From Verticillium longisporum (lineage: Eukaryota; Ascomycota; Sordariomycetes; Glomerellales; Plectosphaerellaceae), in assembly GCA_019188255.1 (NCBI GenBank), contig JAETXT010000003.1:6262001-6326000 (forward strand): 64,000 nt of DNA, written 5' to 3'. Below are positions 35,918-48,842 of the stretch, one piece after another. Positions within the stretch are counted from its first letter, which is position 1. Each line of letters begins with the position of its first letter. Below the pieces are notes generated by a model. It had not been told where the DNA came from, ran no database searches, and saw only the letters and a program-made list of their open reading frames with translations. The translations under genes and the position numbers were made by a program.

Positions 35918-37809
35918 GGTTTGTAGATCTGTAACGAGGAGCCTCGCGTCTCTTCGGCAAAGCAATAATGAAGCGAACAAGCTGGTCGTTTTCCGAAGCG
36001 AGTTCGAGTTCTGAGGGTAGAATTGGTGGTAATGAAGGCAGAGAAATCGAGCGGTTGGTGTACAGCCGCTGCTGGGGAAGCAAGAAGGAAAGGGTCGCTT
36101 TTGGTTGCGTTGAATGTGCGGGCCGGGCGAGACGCGCCGCCTGCGCAGGATGGCCAAACATCTACTCAAGGGGACTTACCGGCTATGCAGCGCAAGGGCC
36201 GACTAGTAGGTATATTGACGGACTGCTGGCGATGGGATGATGGACAACACGATCTGTGGAGGCAAGTCGAGTTGCTGTCAGATATCGAGACAAGGAGTTG
36301 AAGAAGTAGAGAACGGAGGATCTAAATTTTGAGCAGGAAAGGCTACAAAGTGTTCAAGCTTTACAGATAACTCAGGCAACGATATTTTAAGGCCGCCCCA
36401 TGGGGAATCAGCCCGCTGCCTTGGCGGCTGCGGCACTGCACGCACGACGCATCGTGAGTGAGGGCATCGCGGCCTGACTAGGCACACACAAAAATTGTCG
36501 AAGACACAGAAAAGAGAAAGCCCAGTCTAAAGGCTGTTTTGAGGATCACAGTTTGTCCAAATCAGAAACAAATATCGCCATAACCAATGCAATATTCACC
36601 AGAACTCTTTGCGAGCCGCATGTCCACCGTGCAGCGCATGTATGTTTGTCTGCCAACACGATAACCATCTCAACATGGCCCTCATACCCAGACCAGGACC
36701 ACATCTAGTGTTTGATCATGAGCAACAAAGAGGCCAAAGCAAATGCTCAATGTGGAAACGTTGGCGAAGGGGGACGCTGATGCGCAAGCTTCACAGCTTC
36801 TTCACACACGAGCTGAAGATGCTGCAGGTTTTGCGATAGGAAATCTAGCATAAAAGGCTTCACAGACATAAGTAGATTGCTTTTTGCAATGCTTCAGGCC
36901 TGCTTTCTATCGCAGCATGATAGCTGCCATCAGAACTACTGGTATGAGGAGGCCTGGGGGAGGGCACCATGAAGCAATACTCATCAGAGATCAATCGTGG
37001 GGCTGGTGTCACAAGAGAAAGTCGTGTCAAATCGACAAGACAGGTAGGTATATGTGACACGAGAAAAGAAGAGACAACGCTCGATAGATTGATGTCAGAT
37101 GGACAGATCATCATCCCCTGTGAACACCTTCAGGAGGCATGTCGTTGGCTGGTTAGTCAGCACCGTTCATCACCCCTCCCCCTCGGTGAGGTGACAGAGA
37201 ACAGCGAGGGTGGGGGGCATCCTGCGGAGACAAAGGCCCACCTCGCATCGGAGCCCCCTCATCAACAGGAACAGACACCAGCCCTGGAGTCTGCACCAGC
37301 ACCCCTCCACCCGAATCAGATCCCTGCTCTTTGGCCATCCTCACCCCGGGAGATTTTGATCATGACGACCTCGACCATCCCAGAAGCCTCAGAGATTGCA
37401 ACGCTATGGGTGCCCTGCTTCAGACCACCAATGGCCAGGTAGGGAAACTCGGCGGAAAGCTCCTCGAGCTATCTGCCTAGGTACCTACAACACGTTGAGA
37501 TGTCCATACTCAGCAACCGCCTTCCCTTGTCCTGCTGCAGCTCTAGTGGGGGTCCTACCACGACACCACACCCGACTCGGCTCGCCGATCCCCGGTGATG
37601 CGGCCATGGATGCTGCTGCTGCTACTTACCCGTCGGTTGAGATGGCGACACTTGCATGGACTGCCTGCAAGTATATAATCAGTGACGTTTCCTCGATGAC
37701 AGCCTCTCGTCCCTGCTCCCCCATTCCGCACGACTCGTCCAAATCATCCAGACCCCGCCCCCCCTCATAGAAGCAGACCACAGGCCCCCCTCCCCTGCAT
37801 AATCACACA
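35918..37809. other. Intergenic (divergent promoters)
   Basis: This 1.9-kb stretch lies between the knuckle gene (-) and the aldo-keto reductase (+). Leader-type sequence is seen near both ends and a CCTAGGTACCTAC motif near 37478. No gene is supported. Confidence 0.6.
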
Positions 37810-39077
37810 ATGTCGAAGCCTGACGATCTTCCCGCCATGGAGTACCGCTTCCTGGGCCGCTCTGGTCTCCAGGTTAGCGCCATCAGTCTGGGTGGATGTG
37901 AGTCACGCCGAATCTCTAGACGCGTTATTCGGGGACATGCTGATTCCAGGACGTAGGGTTGACCTATGGTGGCCATGTTGACAAGGGTGAGTGATTGATC
38001 TCGGCAGCCGGCCTGCCCGCTCGACTCGACGTTGCCTGATGCTCGTTGCTGACATGTTTCCATGCAGAGGGCACCTTCAAGTGCATGAAGGCCGCCTATG
38101 ACTGCGGTGTCAACTTTTTCGACACGGCCGAGGGCTATGCCGAGGGCGAGAGCGAGAAGGTCATGGGTGAGGCCATTAAGAAGTACGGCTGGAAGAGGAA
38201 CGACCTTGTCATTTCTACCAAGATCTACTGGGGTGGTGCGTTTGGCGACAATGTCGTGAACAACAAGGGCCTCTCCCGCAAGCACATTATTGAGGGTCTC
38301 GACGCCTCTCTGGCGAGGCTCGACCTTCCCTACGTCGACCTTGTCTACGCCCACCGGTGAGTCTCCCCTTTCCAGCCTCCTCCTCTGCACAGATCCGTCC
38401 ACGCCCGCAATCATCTGATCAATCCTACTGACCAAGTGCAGTCCCGACCGTCACACGCCCATGGAGGAGACGGTGCGCGCCTTCAACCACGTCATCAACG
38501 AAGGCAAGGCCCTCTACTGGGGCACCTCGGAGTGGTCGGCCGACGAGATCGCCCAGGCCTGGCGCTACGCTGACAAGCTCAACCTCATCGGCCCCGTCAT
38601 GGAGCAGCCGGCCTACAACGCGCTCGACCGCAAAAGGTCGAGCTCGACTTTGTGCACCTCTACCGCGAGGTCGGCCTCGGCCTCACCGTCTTCTCCCCGA
38701 TGCGCCAGGGCATCCTCTCGGGCAAGTACAAGAACGGCATCCCCGACGACTCGCGCTTCGCGCAAAAGGACGTCGGCTTCATCGGCGACTACTGGAAAAA
38801 GGAGAACGCAAAGGCCGAGTTCCAGGCCCTCGTCGACAAGGCCAACGGCCTCGCGCCCATTGCCGAGCGCCTCGGCATCAAGCAGAGCACCCTCGCCCTC
38901 GCCTGGGTGCTCAAGAACCCCAACGTCAGCTCGGCCATTATTGGCGCCAGCGGCGCCGAGCAGGTCTACGAGAACGTTCGCGCCATCAGCGCGCAAGAGA
39001 AGCTGACGCCCGAGGTCCTGGAGGAGATTGAGAAGGTGCTGCAGAACAAGCCAGCCGCCATCACGCCGCGGTTCTGA
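37810..39077 (+). CDS. Aldo-keto reductase, voltage-gated K+ channel beta-subunit type
   Basis: NADPH-dependent oxidoreductase of the AKR6-like group related to Kv-beta subunits. Four exons: 37810-37897, 37957-37986, 38068-38356 and 38442-39077. The short exon 2 encodes only [10 protein letters not shown]. Catalytic residues of the AKR tetrad are visible: Asp and Tyr in [20 protein letters not shown], Lys in [10 protein letters not shown] and His in LVYAHRPDRH. Later segments [14 protein letters not shown] and [19 protein letters not shown] fit the family and its NADPH site. Exon 4 is broken by one missing A at 38632-38635: the first frame reads ALDRKRSSS, while the conserved sequence [20 protein letters not shown] continues in the next frame. 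Length is about 350 residues, normal for the family. The gene converges with TRM44; their stop codons are 155 bases apart. Confidence 0.9.
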
Positions 39078-39232
39078 TTCTCCGGCTTTGGAGGTGCGGA
39101 GTAGCAGCAAGGGGGGCGGGTTGATATACAAAACAGCGTCAAAAGCCAATTACTTTCACTTCACCTTTCTTCAGTCTTGCTCGGTCCTCATTTCCCGCCT
39201 TTTTTTCATGCGTGTTTCATTTGTGCTGATGA

Positions 39233-40730
39233 TCAGTGGCCCCTGGCCTTCGATCTCGTCAGGTTGATGGCGTTCTTGTAGTAACCCGCCGTGCCTCCGT
39301 ACTTCTCGACAATCTGCCCGGCATCGATTTCCGCCGCCGGCGTCGTCCTCGCTCGTCCCAAGAGGGCCGTGTTCCTCGTGCTCGGGATCCGCAGCATCTC
39401 TGTCTCGACCTTCCAGCCACAGTCCTCGGCAATCCGCGACACCCAGTCGACGGGCGACGAGAAGGCGGACGTGGACTTTGTCTTGTCGCGCGGCGGCGCG
39501 GCGCGGTACTTTGCGCCGCCGAGGTCGTGGCTGCAGCACGGTATGGCGATGAAGGGCGACTCTGACAGGGTGGCGAGGATGGGCGTCCAGGGCGTCAGCT
39601 CGTCGGCGTGGTTCGAGATGATGAAGGTGCCCTTGGGGAAGGTGCCGTCGTGGAGGAGCGCGCGGTCCTCCTCCGCGACGATGCCGTCGTCGTCGTCGTC
39701 GGTGGGGGCCGCGAGGTCGGGCAGCAGCACGAGCCTCTTGAGGACGTCGGCTGGCGGCGCGTCGGCCATGGTGGTCGTGGGCTTGCCGTAGGTGGCCCAC
39801 GACTTGCGCTCCCGCGCGTCGAACCCCCAGCCGGCGTAGCCCTCGAGCAGGAGAATGTGCACGAGCAGGCCGTTGCCGCAGCCAATGTCGACAAAGCCGG
39901 GGAAGGGCTGGTCTCGGTACATGTCTGCCCACAGCTCGATGAGGAAGGCGGCGATGCCGAGGTCCTCAAAGACGTGCTTCAGGGGTCGGTCACCTCGGCC
40001 CAGGTGCTCACGAGACGGGCGGCGTGCTTGAGCTTGAGGGCGGAGTAGCGGTCCTGGAAGCGTGCCTGGGGGATGACGACGTCGTGGTGGACCTTCTTCA
40101 CGTAGCCGGCAGCCTGTCCCTGACCGTGCTTGTGGAGGACGGAAAGGAGCATGCGGGCCGTGCGCTTCAGCTTCTCCGGGTCCGTCTCCGGGTCAATGCC
40201 GTGCTCGCCGGGTGGGAAGTGCCAGTAGTGGATAGAGATGGTACCGCGGGCTTCGTCGGCGTCCCACTCGTGGAGCTGGGCGATGCCGCGGACCTTGGGA
40301 TGGTAGAAGGGCATGTCGTCGGCGGAGGACTCGTGCGGGATGTACAGGACGACGGTGCGGGTCTTGGGACCCTCGACCTGCTGAAGGAAGAGGCACGTCT
40401 GGTCGAGAGGATTGTCGCGGCGGGGTTCCTTGGCACGAGGCGGCGGACGAGGGCGCGTTCTGTGTGGTAGCCGCTGAGGTGTACGATTTGAGGTTGGTGC
40501 TCTGCTCCCGGGATTGCATCATCGCCCGTGTCGTGCAGGGTGTCTGCACGGAACAGCCATTTCGTGTTGACATTGGGGTTCTTGATCATGTTCATCATGA
40601 CTTCGTTGAAGAAGTCTGTGTTGAAGGAGCAGTCATGCTGGTAGACAGGCTCCCAGGAGGCACCCGACTCATCTTCGAAGAGGGATTCTGTACCGGCGGT
40701 AGCATAGCCATCCGGTTCGAAAACGGGCAT
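39233..40730 (-). CDS. TRM44: tRNA (uracil-2'-O-)-methyltransferase
   Basis: TRM44 methylates the 2'-hydroxyl of U44 in serine tRNA, in the cytosol. The N-terminal part includes [20 protein letters not shown] and [15 protein letters not shown]; the C-terminal part has the SAM-binding segment [20 protein letters not shown] and [19 protein letters not shown], all characteristic of the family. The coding sequence is intronless but passes through three frames. One C is missing at 40422-40425 (coding strand), needed to go from LVPRNP to [20 protein letters not shown], and one at 39982-39985, needed to go from EVTDP to [20 protein letters not shown]. With both restored the reading is continuous to TGA 39233-39235. 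The chosen start is ATG 40730 ([13 protein letters not shown]); an in-frame ATG at 40787 would add 19 residues. It is divergent from the neighbouring TinC/Msd1-type gene with about 550 bases between starts. Confidence 0.88.
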
Positions 40731-41280
40731 GTTCACGTCGAAGCAGGGGGTGCCTGAAGTTGGTGAGACAGTACTCGGGACGCACAACCAGATGCCATGG
40801 ACATCACCAAGGCCATTGTGCCTCGTCGTGGGAAGGCGGCGTTTGCAAGTCTTGGTGGGGTGAAATATAGATAACGGATAAGGGAGGAGAAATGCACAAA
40901 ATTGTGCCTTGCACAGGCGGAGCTCGCGCGATATGTCAAGCTAACCGCGTCGGGTTAGGGTAGATCGGTACCTAGTACTTGTGCGTTTTCGCCATTTGTT
41001 TACTTTCGAGTGGGGCCGCCCTAGCAACGAGCCCGAGGAGGTGGCCTCGTCCAAAATACACAGGTACACGCCATGGACCAACAGACAGCCTGCCTCTCTA
41101 CCTAGCGATCCGATTGTACATTATGCATGCCCTTGACCGAGACACCCCTGATACCAACATTGTCGACGAATGCGCCCACCTCCACTCGGCCACAAAGTCA
41201 TCTACAGCATCATCTATGCCCGTGGTTCCATGATCACACCTCTCCAGCAACACCACTGACCCCCTTCGACAGCAGGCATC
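40731..41280. other. Divergent promoter region
   Basis: These 550 bases between the starts of TRM44 (-) and the TinC/Msd1-type gene (+) probably serve both genes. A GGTACCTAGTAC motif lies near 40970. No other gene is seen. Confidence 0.6.
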
Positions 41281-43726
41281 ATGGCCGACAAAGACAACGA
41301 CAACGACAATCTGCGGACAGCATCTCTGTACATCAACAACCAGCTGCTCTCCCGCGGTCTCTTGAGCGATGGCCAGAGCATCGACTTTGCCCGCCCTGAG
41401 CGGAATCCAGGTGGCGTTGACGCCACCATGGGAAGGGTCATGAGCATCATCAACGACCTCATTCTGCGACGCGACGTAAGCTCATAGTCTCCTTCCACCA
41501 TCCATCCTATGCTGTGGATAGACCCCCCACCTAACCCTCGATGCTCAGCGTGACGCCCAAAACCGCGAAGCCCTCTCGACGACCCTCCGCACCCTCCGCG
41601 CCGAGAACCTCAAGGCAACAAACGACGTCAGCCGCCTCACGGAGAAGCACGCAGACGCCAGGCGCAAGCTCGAAATCGCCGAGGCCTCTGAAACAGCAGC
41701 CCGCACCCAGCTCAAGAGCGCCGATGCCGCCGTCCGCGGCCTCAAGGAAGAAATGGCCCGCGCCAAGGTCCTCGTCGCCCAGACGCGCGCCTCCTGTGCG
41801 ACCGGGGTGCGGCGACGCGACCGCCAGATCGACGGCCTCAAGAAGCAGCTCGGCGATGCCGGGCGTGCGCGCGGCAGCAGCAAGAGCTCAATCGTGACCG
41901 TCATCAGCGTTGTGGGCGATGTCGGCGCTGAGGAGAGGTCGCGCGCTGGTGCCACGCCGGGGGCTGCCGATCTGCGCAGCGAGACGAACCAGTTCCTCAC
42001 CGAGCTGACGAGGAACCTGAGTGGAGAGAACACGGCCTTGCTCGCCGTCGTGCGCCGGACGCTGGGCAAGCCCAAGGATATGAGCGGCTGGGATAAGGGC
42101 GCGAGCCAGGGCGACGGCCATGCGGTCGCGCTGCAGACCAACTGCGACGAGATGGAGAGGGAGCTCGAAGTCATTCTGGAACACCTCCAGACGATTCTCA
42201 CGAACCCTTCGTTTGTCCCGATTGAAGAGGTCGAGTCACGCGAGGAGGAGATCAACAGGCTGAAGGAGGGGTGGGTCAAGATGGAGAGTCGCTGGCAGGA
42301 AGCCGTCCACCTCATGGACGGTTGGCGCAAGCGGCTGGTCGCCAACGGCAGGGGCGTCAACATGGAGGAACTCGACATGGGCCTTCGCTTGAGTCCCATC
42401 AGGGTACGGCAGACACGCGACTATAAGCCCGAGCCTGAGCCTGAGCCCGTCGCCGACTCTCATCTTTCTTTCATTCAAGAAGAATGCACCCAGGATCTGG
42501 ACGCCCTGCGTTCGTCGCCGGGACCAGAACCGGTGGAGGAAGAGGAGTCGCTCGACCTGGAACCGGCGCACGAGTACGACGTCGAAGTTCAGGACGAGCA
42601 TGACTATGCATCCGAGTCGAGCATTTTCGAAGACGAGATTGATGATGTCGATGTCGATGTTTCCGAGCCCAACATTGAGATCCTACAGCAGTCGACCGCC
42701 TTCCTCAGCTCCTCGCCGCTGCCACCACGACCACAGTTGAGTCCACTCAAGGAGACGAACACGGCTGGCAATCGCGGCGCAAGCGAAGCCAAGTCGAGCC
42801 ACGAGAAGCACAGCGATTACTCGATCAAGGCCGAAGGGAAGGCATGGGACCTGGGCGACGACTCGAACGTGCCCGAACCATCATCGCATCGCTTCCGCCT
42901 GCCGCGCTCGCCCCTCAAGGCCATGCGCGCCGTCACGCCCGAAATCGAGGAGAAGCCTCGAACGGCATCGGCCGCTTCTGACGCATCCATGGACGAACTT
43001 GCCCTCGACCAGCCGCCTTCGGCCCCGCCCTCGCCCTCGCCCCTCCCCAGGGAGCGCACCCGCGACCTGCGCAAGCCCGCAAACGCAAAGGTGGTGGTCC
43101 AGAAGAAACCCGACACCAAGCCGGAACCCCCCGCCAAACCCGCCCCCTCTCGCACCAATGGCAGACGCCGCATCGTCTCCGACAAGAGCGTCGACGAGAA
43201 CCTCCCTCCCGCCCCGGCCATCCAACAGACGCCGCGCACCCGCCGCGACATCTCTCCTCGCCACGTCTCCTCGCGTCTCCCGCTCCCCCGGCCCGCGAAC
43301 CCGCCTCCGCAGCAGAGCCCCCTGACCATGGCCACCATACCCGCCAAGCTCGCCGCGCCCGAGCGCGAGGCCGACGCCGCGCGTGTGCGGGCCAAGCTCA
43401 AGGCCGCCAGGGGCAACAAGCGCAGCGCCGGCGCCATTTCGGCGTCCGCCCCGGCGGCGTTCCAGCCTCCTTCAACGGCGACGGGAGCGGCGGAGAGTGA
43501 TCAGCACCAGCCGCCGACGATCGCCGAGGTGCCGGGCAACGAGGACGTGGACCCCGTGAAGCGGTCTGTGCAGGGCAGGGACGAGGAGCAGCCGCAGCCG
43601 CTGCCCAAGAGGAAGAGGGATCGGCGCGTCAGCAAGGTCGCGTCGAGGCGGCGCAGCACGCTGAACCCGTTTGAGATGGAGAGCTTGATCTCGGGCAACC
43701 TGGGCGCTCCCTCGCCGGGGGCGTGA
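41281..43726 (+). CDS. TinC/Msd1-like (ADIP/SSX2IP family) spindle-pole-associated coiled-coil protein
   Basis: Relatives are A. nidulans TinC, which binds NIMA kinase, and fission yeast Msd1/human SSX2IP, which anchor microtubule minus ends at spindle poles or centrosomes. Exon 1 (41281-41475) encodes the family N-terminus, NLRTASLYINNQLLSRGLLS and FARPERNPGGVDATMGRV. A 73-nt intron, 41476-41548, follows (donor GTAAGC, acceptor GCTCAG). Exon 2, 41549-43726, begins RDAQNREALSTTLRTLRAEN, continues as a long coiled coil to about residue 370, then turns into an acidic and Ser/Pro/Arg-rich disordered tail with several basic clusters and a conserved-looking end (RRRSTLNPFEMESLISGNLG). The protein is about 790 residues with no frame break. 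The tail could hold kinase sites. Family assignment is from the N-terminus and architecture. Confidence 0.82.
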
Positions 43727-44076
43727 ACCTGAGGCGCGGCGTCGGCTGTGATGATGTGGACGGAGATGATACCCCCTGGTGGATCGGGACGGGCGTTTGG
43801 AGTTGGGGCCATGCGATGACTCGATGGCTATGGTTGCACATGAGTGGTGTGCCTTTGACGAGGTTCAGTTATGTCTTGGAATTCCTCTGCTTGAAGAGGT
43901 CATCTAGAATACAGTCCTTCTGTTTTTGATTCATGCCGGTGCTTCTGCGATGCCGTCTCATGCTAAATGCCCTTTTACCCTTTATGCGAACCTCCATCTC
44001 TTCGAGTGATTTGCTCGGTGATAGTCTAGATCATGGGAGATGAAGCCGCCTGATATCCTGCGTGGTAGAACACCTT
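43727..44076. other. Convergent intergenic spacer
   Basis: 350 bases of 3' flank between the TinC/Msd1-type gene and the Pof3-type gene. No gene seen. Confidence 0.6.
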
Positions 44077-46351
44077 TCAGGCCTTGTTCCGATCCTCCAA
44101 CGGAACAGGCCACGGCGAAACCTCCCTGTGATGCAATATTTCCACCCCCTTCTCCTCGCCAAACGCCCGCATATGGTCCAGCAGGGCCCCCATGAGGCCC
44201 TGTACGTAGAACTTCTTCACCTTACCCTGCCGTGCCACAGCCTCTGTAATGACGGCAATAGGCCTTGACTCGCAAAGGCTCGACGCCAGCACCAGCGTCT
44301 CGAGGTTCGGAAACGTCTCAACGAATTTAACAAGCAGCTTCGCCTGGTCACGCTCCGGCAGGCGCCGCGGGGCCCCGGCCGGGGACTGCACGACGTCAGG
44401 CAGGGAGAGGTTGGTGTCGAGATTGAAGTCGAAGAGACCCAGTGTCCGGACGCTCTCGACACCGTAAAGCCAGGAGAACAGCTCGAGGAACGCTTGCGCG
44501 GGATGGTCGCCACTGCCCCAGTCGGGGGATCTGTGGTCGGGGAAACAGAGGGCCAGCTCGCGGAGGGAGCCGGACTTGATGGCTGGTTCGAGAATTGCCT
44601 GTAGTGCTGGTGTGATGGAGACGCCTTCGACCCAGAAGCGCTGCAAGTGGTCGTGACCGGCGCTGGGGTCGTCTGAGGGTGGATTGTTTCCGTAGTCGAT
44701 CAACAAGTTGTGAGGGAACGGCACGGGCTGCATCGCTGGCGCCAGAGTCCGGGATTCAAAGGCTCGCAACGAGCGCAACGGCGGGAAGATGCGGCGGTTC
44801 GTGTGATCGGTGATGGGGCCAAGTATTTGGTGTTCTACGACGACGGCTTCAAGTTTCGACCACATGCTCCAGAACTCGCCTTCGTCGAATTCCTGATTAT
44901 TACGCAGAAGATAGTTGGTAAGATGAAGCTGCTGGAGGCTAGGAGTGGATTTCGCAACTCCAATCTGGGCAACAGTCAGTTGTTGAAAGATTTCAAATTC
45001 GTATGGCTGGTTGAGGAATTACCGCATGCAGCTCTCTTGGGATGCTGTGCTTCTCATGCTCTCCGGAGAGTCGCAAATATTTCAGTCTGCTGAGAAGGGG
45101 TATGGTCCTGAGATACGGGGCTTGATCTATCCAGAGGGATTCGAGGGTGTCTTTCGCGTGCTCCAATATCGCGATGACCAAGTTCAACTCTCTCCTGTTC
45201 TCGAGCGCAGAAAAGGAAAGTCTCAGTGATACAAGCCGGTTCAGGATGCGATGGTCGCTCGGCAGTTCTGGTATAAAACTGTGGACGAGGCCAAGCTCCA
45301 AATGTTCCGCAGGGAGTGCAGACTGAAGCAGCGCATGCCATTTCGCCTGGGTGAGCTGCAAGGCTCTCGCACGGGGAATGATGAGGGATCGTGCACCACT
45401 GGCGGACCGCTTGGATATCTTGCGAAGAAACTCGAGAGACGGCGACGCAGGTAGATTGCTGGGGAAGCTGATACGCCTCCAGAGACGAGTGCGAGATCCG
45501 AAGAAGTGGTCCCACCTCTTGCAAACGCCATGAACCCAGCTATATAGCATCAGACTTCAAACTCTTCATCGGGGTCGCACGATGACCGAGGCCAAATGCA
45601 CCTGCGCCGAAACGTACCAGAGCTCGCGGAAGTCGAGATAGGAGAATATATTGTCGACAATCTCCAAGGGCAATTCCATGGGGTCCTTGCGCCCATATCG
45701 TCTCTGCAAGGGCGCTCGAGCATCAAATAATTGCTACGACGTGTAAGTCTTGTATGCAGTCAAAGGGTGAGCGGCGAACAAGACGTACCTTGAGTTTTGC
45801 GCTACCACCATGTCCCTCCTTGGCTCCAACCTCGATGCCGGCGTTCCAAAAGGCCAACGCGAGCTCGGGCTCCTTCTCTAGCCTATAAACCTTGCCCATG
45901 CGAAGATAGCCCTGGCCGTCGTCAGCAAGTTCGGCACCGAGAACGATTCGGGGGGAGTCTATGCAACCTCGAGTGACCTCGGCGCTATCTCCAGCAACCA
46001 TGCGGCATCCTTCTTGGCCAGATCAAGCCGGCCCATTTTCTCAAAGACGGCGGCGCGATAGTCCAAAGCCTGGATGTGTGAAGGCTCGTGGCACTTTTTG
46101 TATTTTCTGGAAGCATCGCAGGAGCATTTGTGCATAGCCTCCTTGAAGATAGATGCACCATCTTGGGCGACCTTCTCGAAGTCCTTACATTTGCATCGTT
46201 CACGCCGGCCCCCGCGGTTGCAGGAACAAGCGTTGGCAACAAGGGTGAAGTGCTCGATTGCCGTCTTGTACTGGCCCTCTGCATATGCCTGACGCCCCCT
46301 GGGAATGGATGCTTCTCCCGATGACACGCGGGGAGGTCGTGGCGTTGTCAT
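44077..46351 (-). CDS. pof3: Pof3/Dia2-like TPR, F-box and LRR protein (SCF ubiquitin ligase subunit)
   Basis: Architecture TPR, F-box, leucine-rich repeats, as in fission yeast Pof3 and budding yeast Dia2, SCF receptors acting in genome stability and replication-fork progression. Exons: 46351-45968, 45911-45790, 45733-45618 and 45539-44077; introns 56, 56 and 78 nt. Exon 1 has TPR-like RGRQAYAEGQYKTAIEHFTL and RAAVFEKMGRLDLAKKDAAW with an inserted Cys-rich stretch (CSCNRGGRRERCKC, CSCDASRKYKKC). Exon 2 finishes the TPRs (GYLRMGKVYRLEKEPELALA). Exon 3 reads the F-box, MELPLEIVDNIFSYLDFREL, completed across the last intron by CWVHGVCKRW. Exon 4 encodes LRRs. The frame breaks once, around 45005-45025, before PYEFEIFQQLTVAQIGVAKS; two missing bases or one extra base would mend it. 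It is then open to the stop at 44077. Confidence 0.83.
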
Positions 46352-46584
46352 TACTGTATGTGCGTCCAGCTGCACGAAAATCGATGATCGTGTCGCGTCA
46401 CGGCGCGACGGTAGGTGAGAGGCAGGTGAACATCGCATAATGCATGCGCATTGCACGGTCAAGGCATGGTTTCAACACTGTATGGGTCCACGGCCTGACG
46501 TTCTTGCCAGCACTTGAATGACACAACGACTTACTCCCCCTTCCTTCTACACCAAGCCATCTATCCACGTCAACTTCATCAAAC

Positions 46585-48842
46585 TCAGCCGTCTACCAGC
46601 TTCAGTCCTCCAATTATTCCTTCAAATGCCCCGCCTCCGATCGTCTTCAGTGGCGCCTCCACAGCCAGCCGCTCCCATACGAAGCTCGTCCCAATGATGC
46701 CCAGGATTGTCTTGAACTCCATCGGCTCTCCTTCACCCACGTCCAGGAAGGTGCGGTCTCCATTGGCAATCAGGCTCGCATTCGTCCACTCGCCTACGGG
46801 GAATGTGTAGTTCAGCGCGTACAAGTTGTCTCCCGACCACGCCATGATCGAGTCGACTGTGCCATTCCCGTACCACAGTGCACTGTCACCTCCAGTGAAG
46901 ATCGGGCCCTTGGCATCAGACGTCGGCTTGATCGAGAACGACATGGTGTAATTGCGGCCCTTGGAAGACAAAGGCGTCGTGACCTCGCATCCCTCTTGCA
47001 AGATGATGCCCTCGTTGGAGCTACCGCAGCTTGAAGTCGCATGGTATCTGTTCCCCGACACGTCCTTGAACTTGCCCTCGCATCCGCGTCCCGTCGCAAA
47101 GTCGTAGTCTAGGATCGTCGCCCCCTGGCTGGGGATTCTTCGATCCAGGTTCTGATCCGGCACGAACGGCTGCAGCGCCTCGAACAAGCCCAGATACTCC
47201 TCCTCCGTTAGCTCGCCACCCCATTGCTTGTCAGCGAGGGCAGGCAACCCGTCCCTCCAGGCCCAGTACGCCTCCAGCACGGTCGTGCCGTTGGGGCCGT
47301 AGTCAAACCACTGCGGTGCAATGTGGCCCTCGATCATCGCCTCCTCTCGGGCCGCATTGTTCGTCGTGTTTGTCGAGTCGAAAATGTATGGTCCAAACGG
47401 CTTCCCGCCTGGCGTGCCTCGGAAGATGTACGTCTGATTCAGTTGCTGGCCGTACCACTGAGACCATTTGCCGACGATATAGATAGCATCGGCCGAGTTG
47501 AGCACAGTATAGTTGTTTGCCAGCCAGTCGAAAACCGGGTTGCCCTCCCAAGGCGCCCAATGCTGGACAGAGACATCCGTGTCAACATGACCGCCGTCGG
47601 ACGGCGGGAACGTGCCCCAGAGACGGACCTGCTTTCCCGACTTTTCCTTGATGAACTTATTCAACTCGTTGCAGAAGAGCGTGTACTCGTCAGCGAGCTC
47701 ACTGTGTATCGTCAGTCCAACTCTCCGAAATCAAGAGGTCGACAGCCGTTACTCACTCTTCCGTGAGCGAGTTGTCGCGGTACTCATCAGCACCGATATG
47801 GACTACTTTGCTCTGGAACCACGGTAGGAAGACGTCCCACACCTCTTTCATCACAGGAATGGTATCTGGGTGCGACACATTCAGCAGACTGTAGTCGGAG
47901 GTCATGCCAATCTCAGGCTTCCACTGCGAGAAGACGAGCGCGTGGCCCGGTGCCACAATCTCAGGCAGGATAGTTACACCTCTGGCGGCGCATTTTGTCT
48001 GAATGTCATCCCAAACCTCGCGCGTGTATGACTCGTTCTGGCGTCTGTTGAGGCCCTCGACTCTGGGGTCATCGGAGAAGAGACGAAACGCTGCATACAA
48101 GTCCATCTGGCGTTCGTACGAGTATATCGCAGCATTGTTGTAGATATTGTCGCTTAGATGGGCCTGGAGAGTGTTCTGCTTGAAGAAGGACATGTACGAG
48201 CACATCTCAATCAAGAAGTCGGCCGGGAACCAGTGTCTGGCCATGTCAAGCTATGCCAGACTCTCAGCAACCTTGCGAGGTACAGTTATTTCAGGGACTG
48301 TGCCAACTCACCATCATGCCTCGTTCGTGCCATCCGGGCGCATCATGAGCCTGGCCGAGGGGCAGAGCTCCTTTGTGCAACAGCAGCTGCTGCACGATGG
48401 TGCGAGTGCCCCACCAGACACCGAGCGGGCTCGCGCCCGTAATGGTGATACCCTCCTCTGCAGTGATTTCGAGCGAATAGCCCTCCGAAGTTTGGCGGCA
48501 GGCCACATCCAGATAGTCACTCTTGTCCCCGAGCGTCAGAAAAATGGCATCGGCGCCAGCCGATGCAGCCGAACCGACTTCCACAGCGACCTTGAAATCA
48601 AGCACCGACACCAGGTCCTCCGCAAAGGCTCCTGCAAAATCGAGGAGCGTTGGCGGAATCAAGGTTAGGCCGTCGGTGTCGACGGCATCGGCGTTCTTCT
48701 CGTCAACGATGATGGTGGCGATTGTCGAAAAATCAAGACTGCCATCACTCGAGAGCTCAAAGGACACAGTCGGGATGCCGGCGAGGGTGGCTGCCGAAGC
48801 AGCACTGGCAAGTGCCACGGTAGATATCAAGAACGGCAGCAT
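46585..48842 (-). CDS. Secreted beta-N-acetylhexosaminidase, GH20, with LamG-like C-terminal domain
   Basis: Cleaves terminal N-acetylglucosamine from chitin fragments and glycans. Exons: 48842-48312, 48250-47757 and 47701-46585; introns 61 and 55 nt. A signal peptide (MLPFLISTVALASAASA) precedes an N-terminal GH20-associated domain, then the catalytic barrel beginning GWHERGMMLDMARHWFPADF and carrying HIGADEYRDNS, whose Asp-Glu pair is the catalytic dyad of substrate-assisted GH20 enzymes. Later barrel residues include VSVQHWAPWEG and AYWAWRDGLPALADKQWGGE. From about residue 560 a concanavalin/LamG-like domain follows (GRNYTMSFSIKPTSDAKGPI). Many Asn-X-Ser/Thr sites fit secretion. No frame break. 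A weak TATA-like TATAAT lies at about 48922-48927 on the minus strand, 80 bases ahead of the start. Confidence 0.92.

Noticed and set aside
41753..42399. Long frames on the opposite strand of the TinC/Msd1-type gene
   Set aside because: Antisense shadows of G+C-rich coiled-coil coding sequence.
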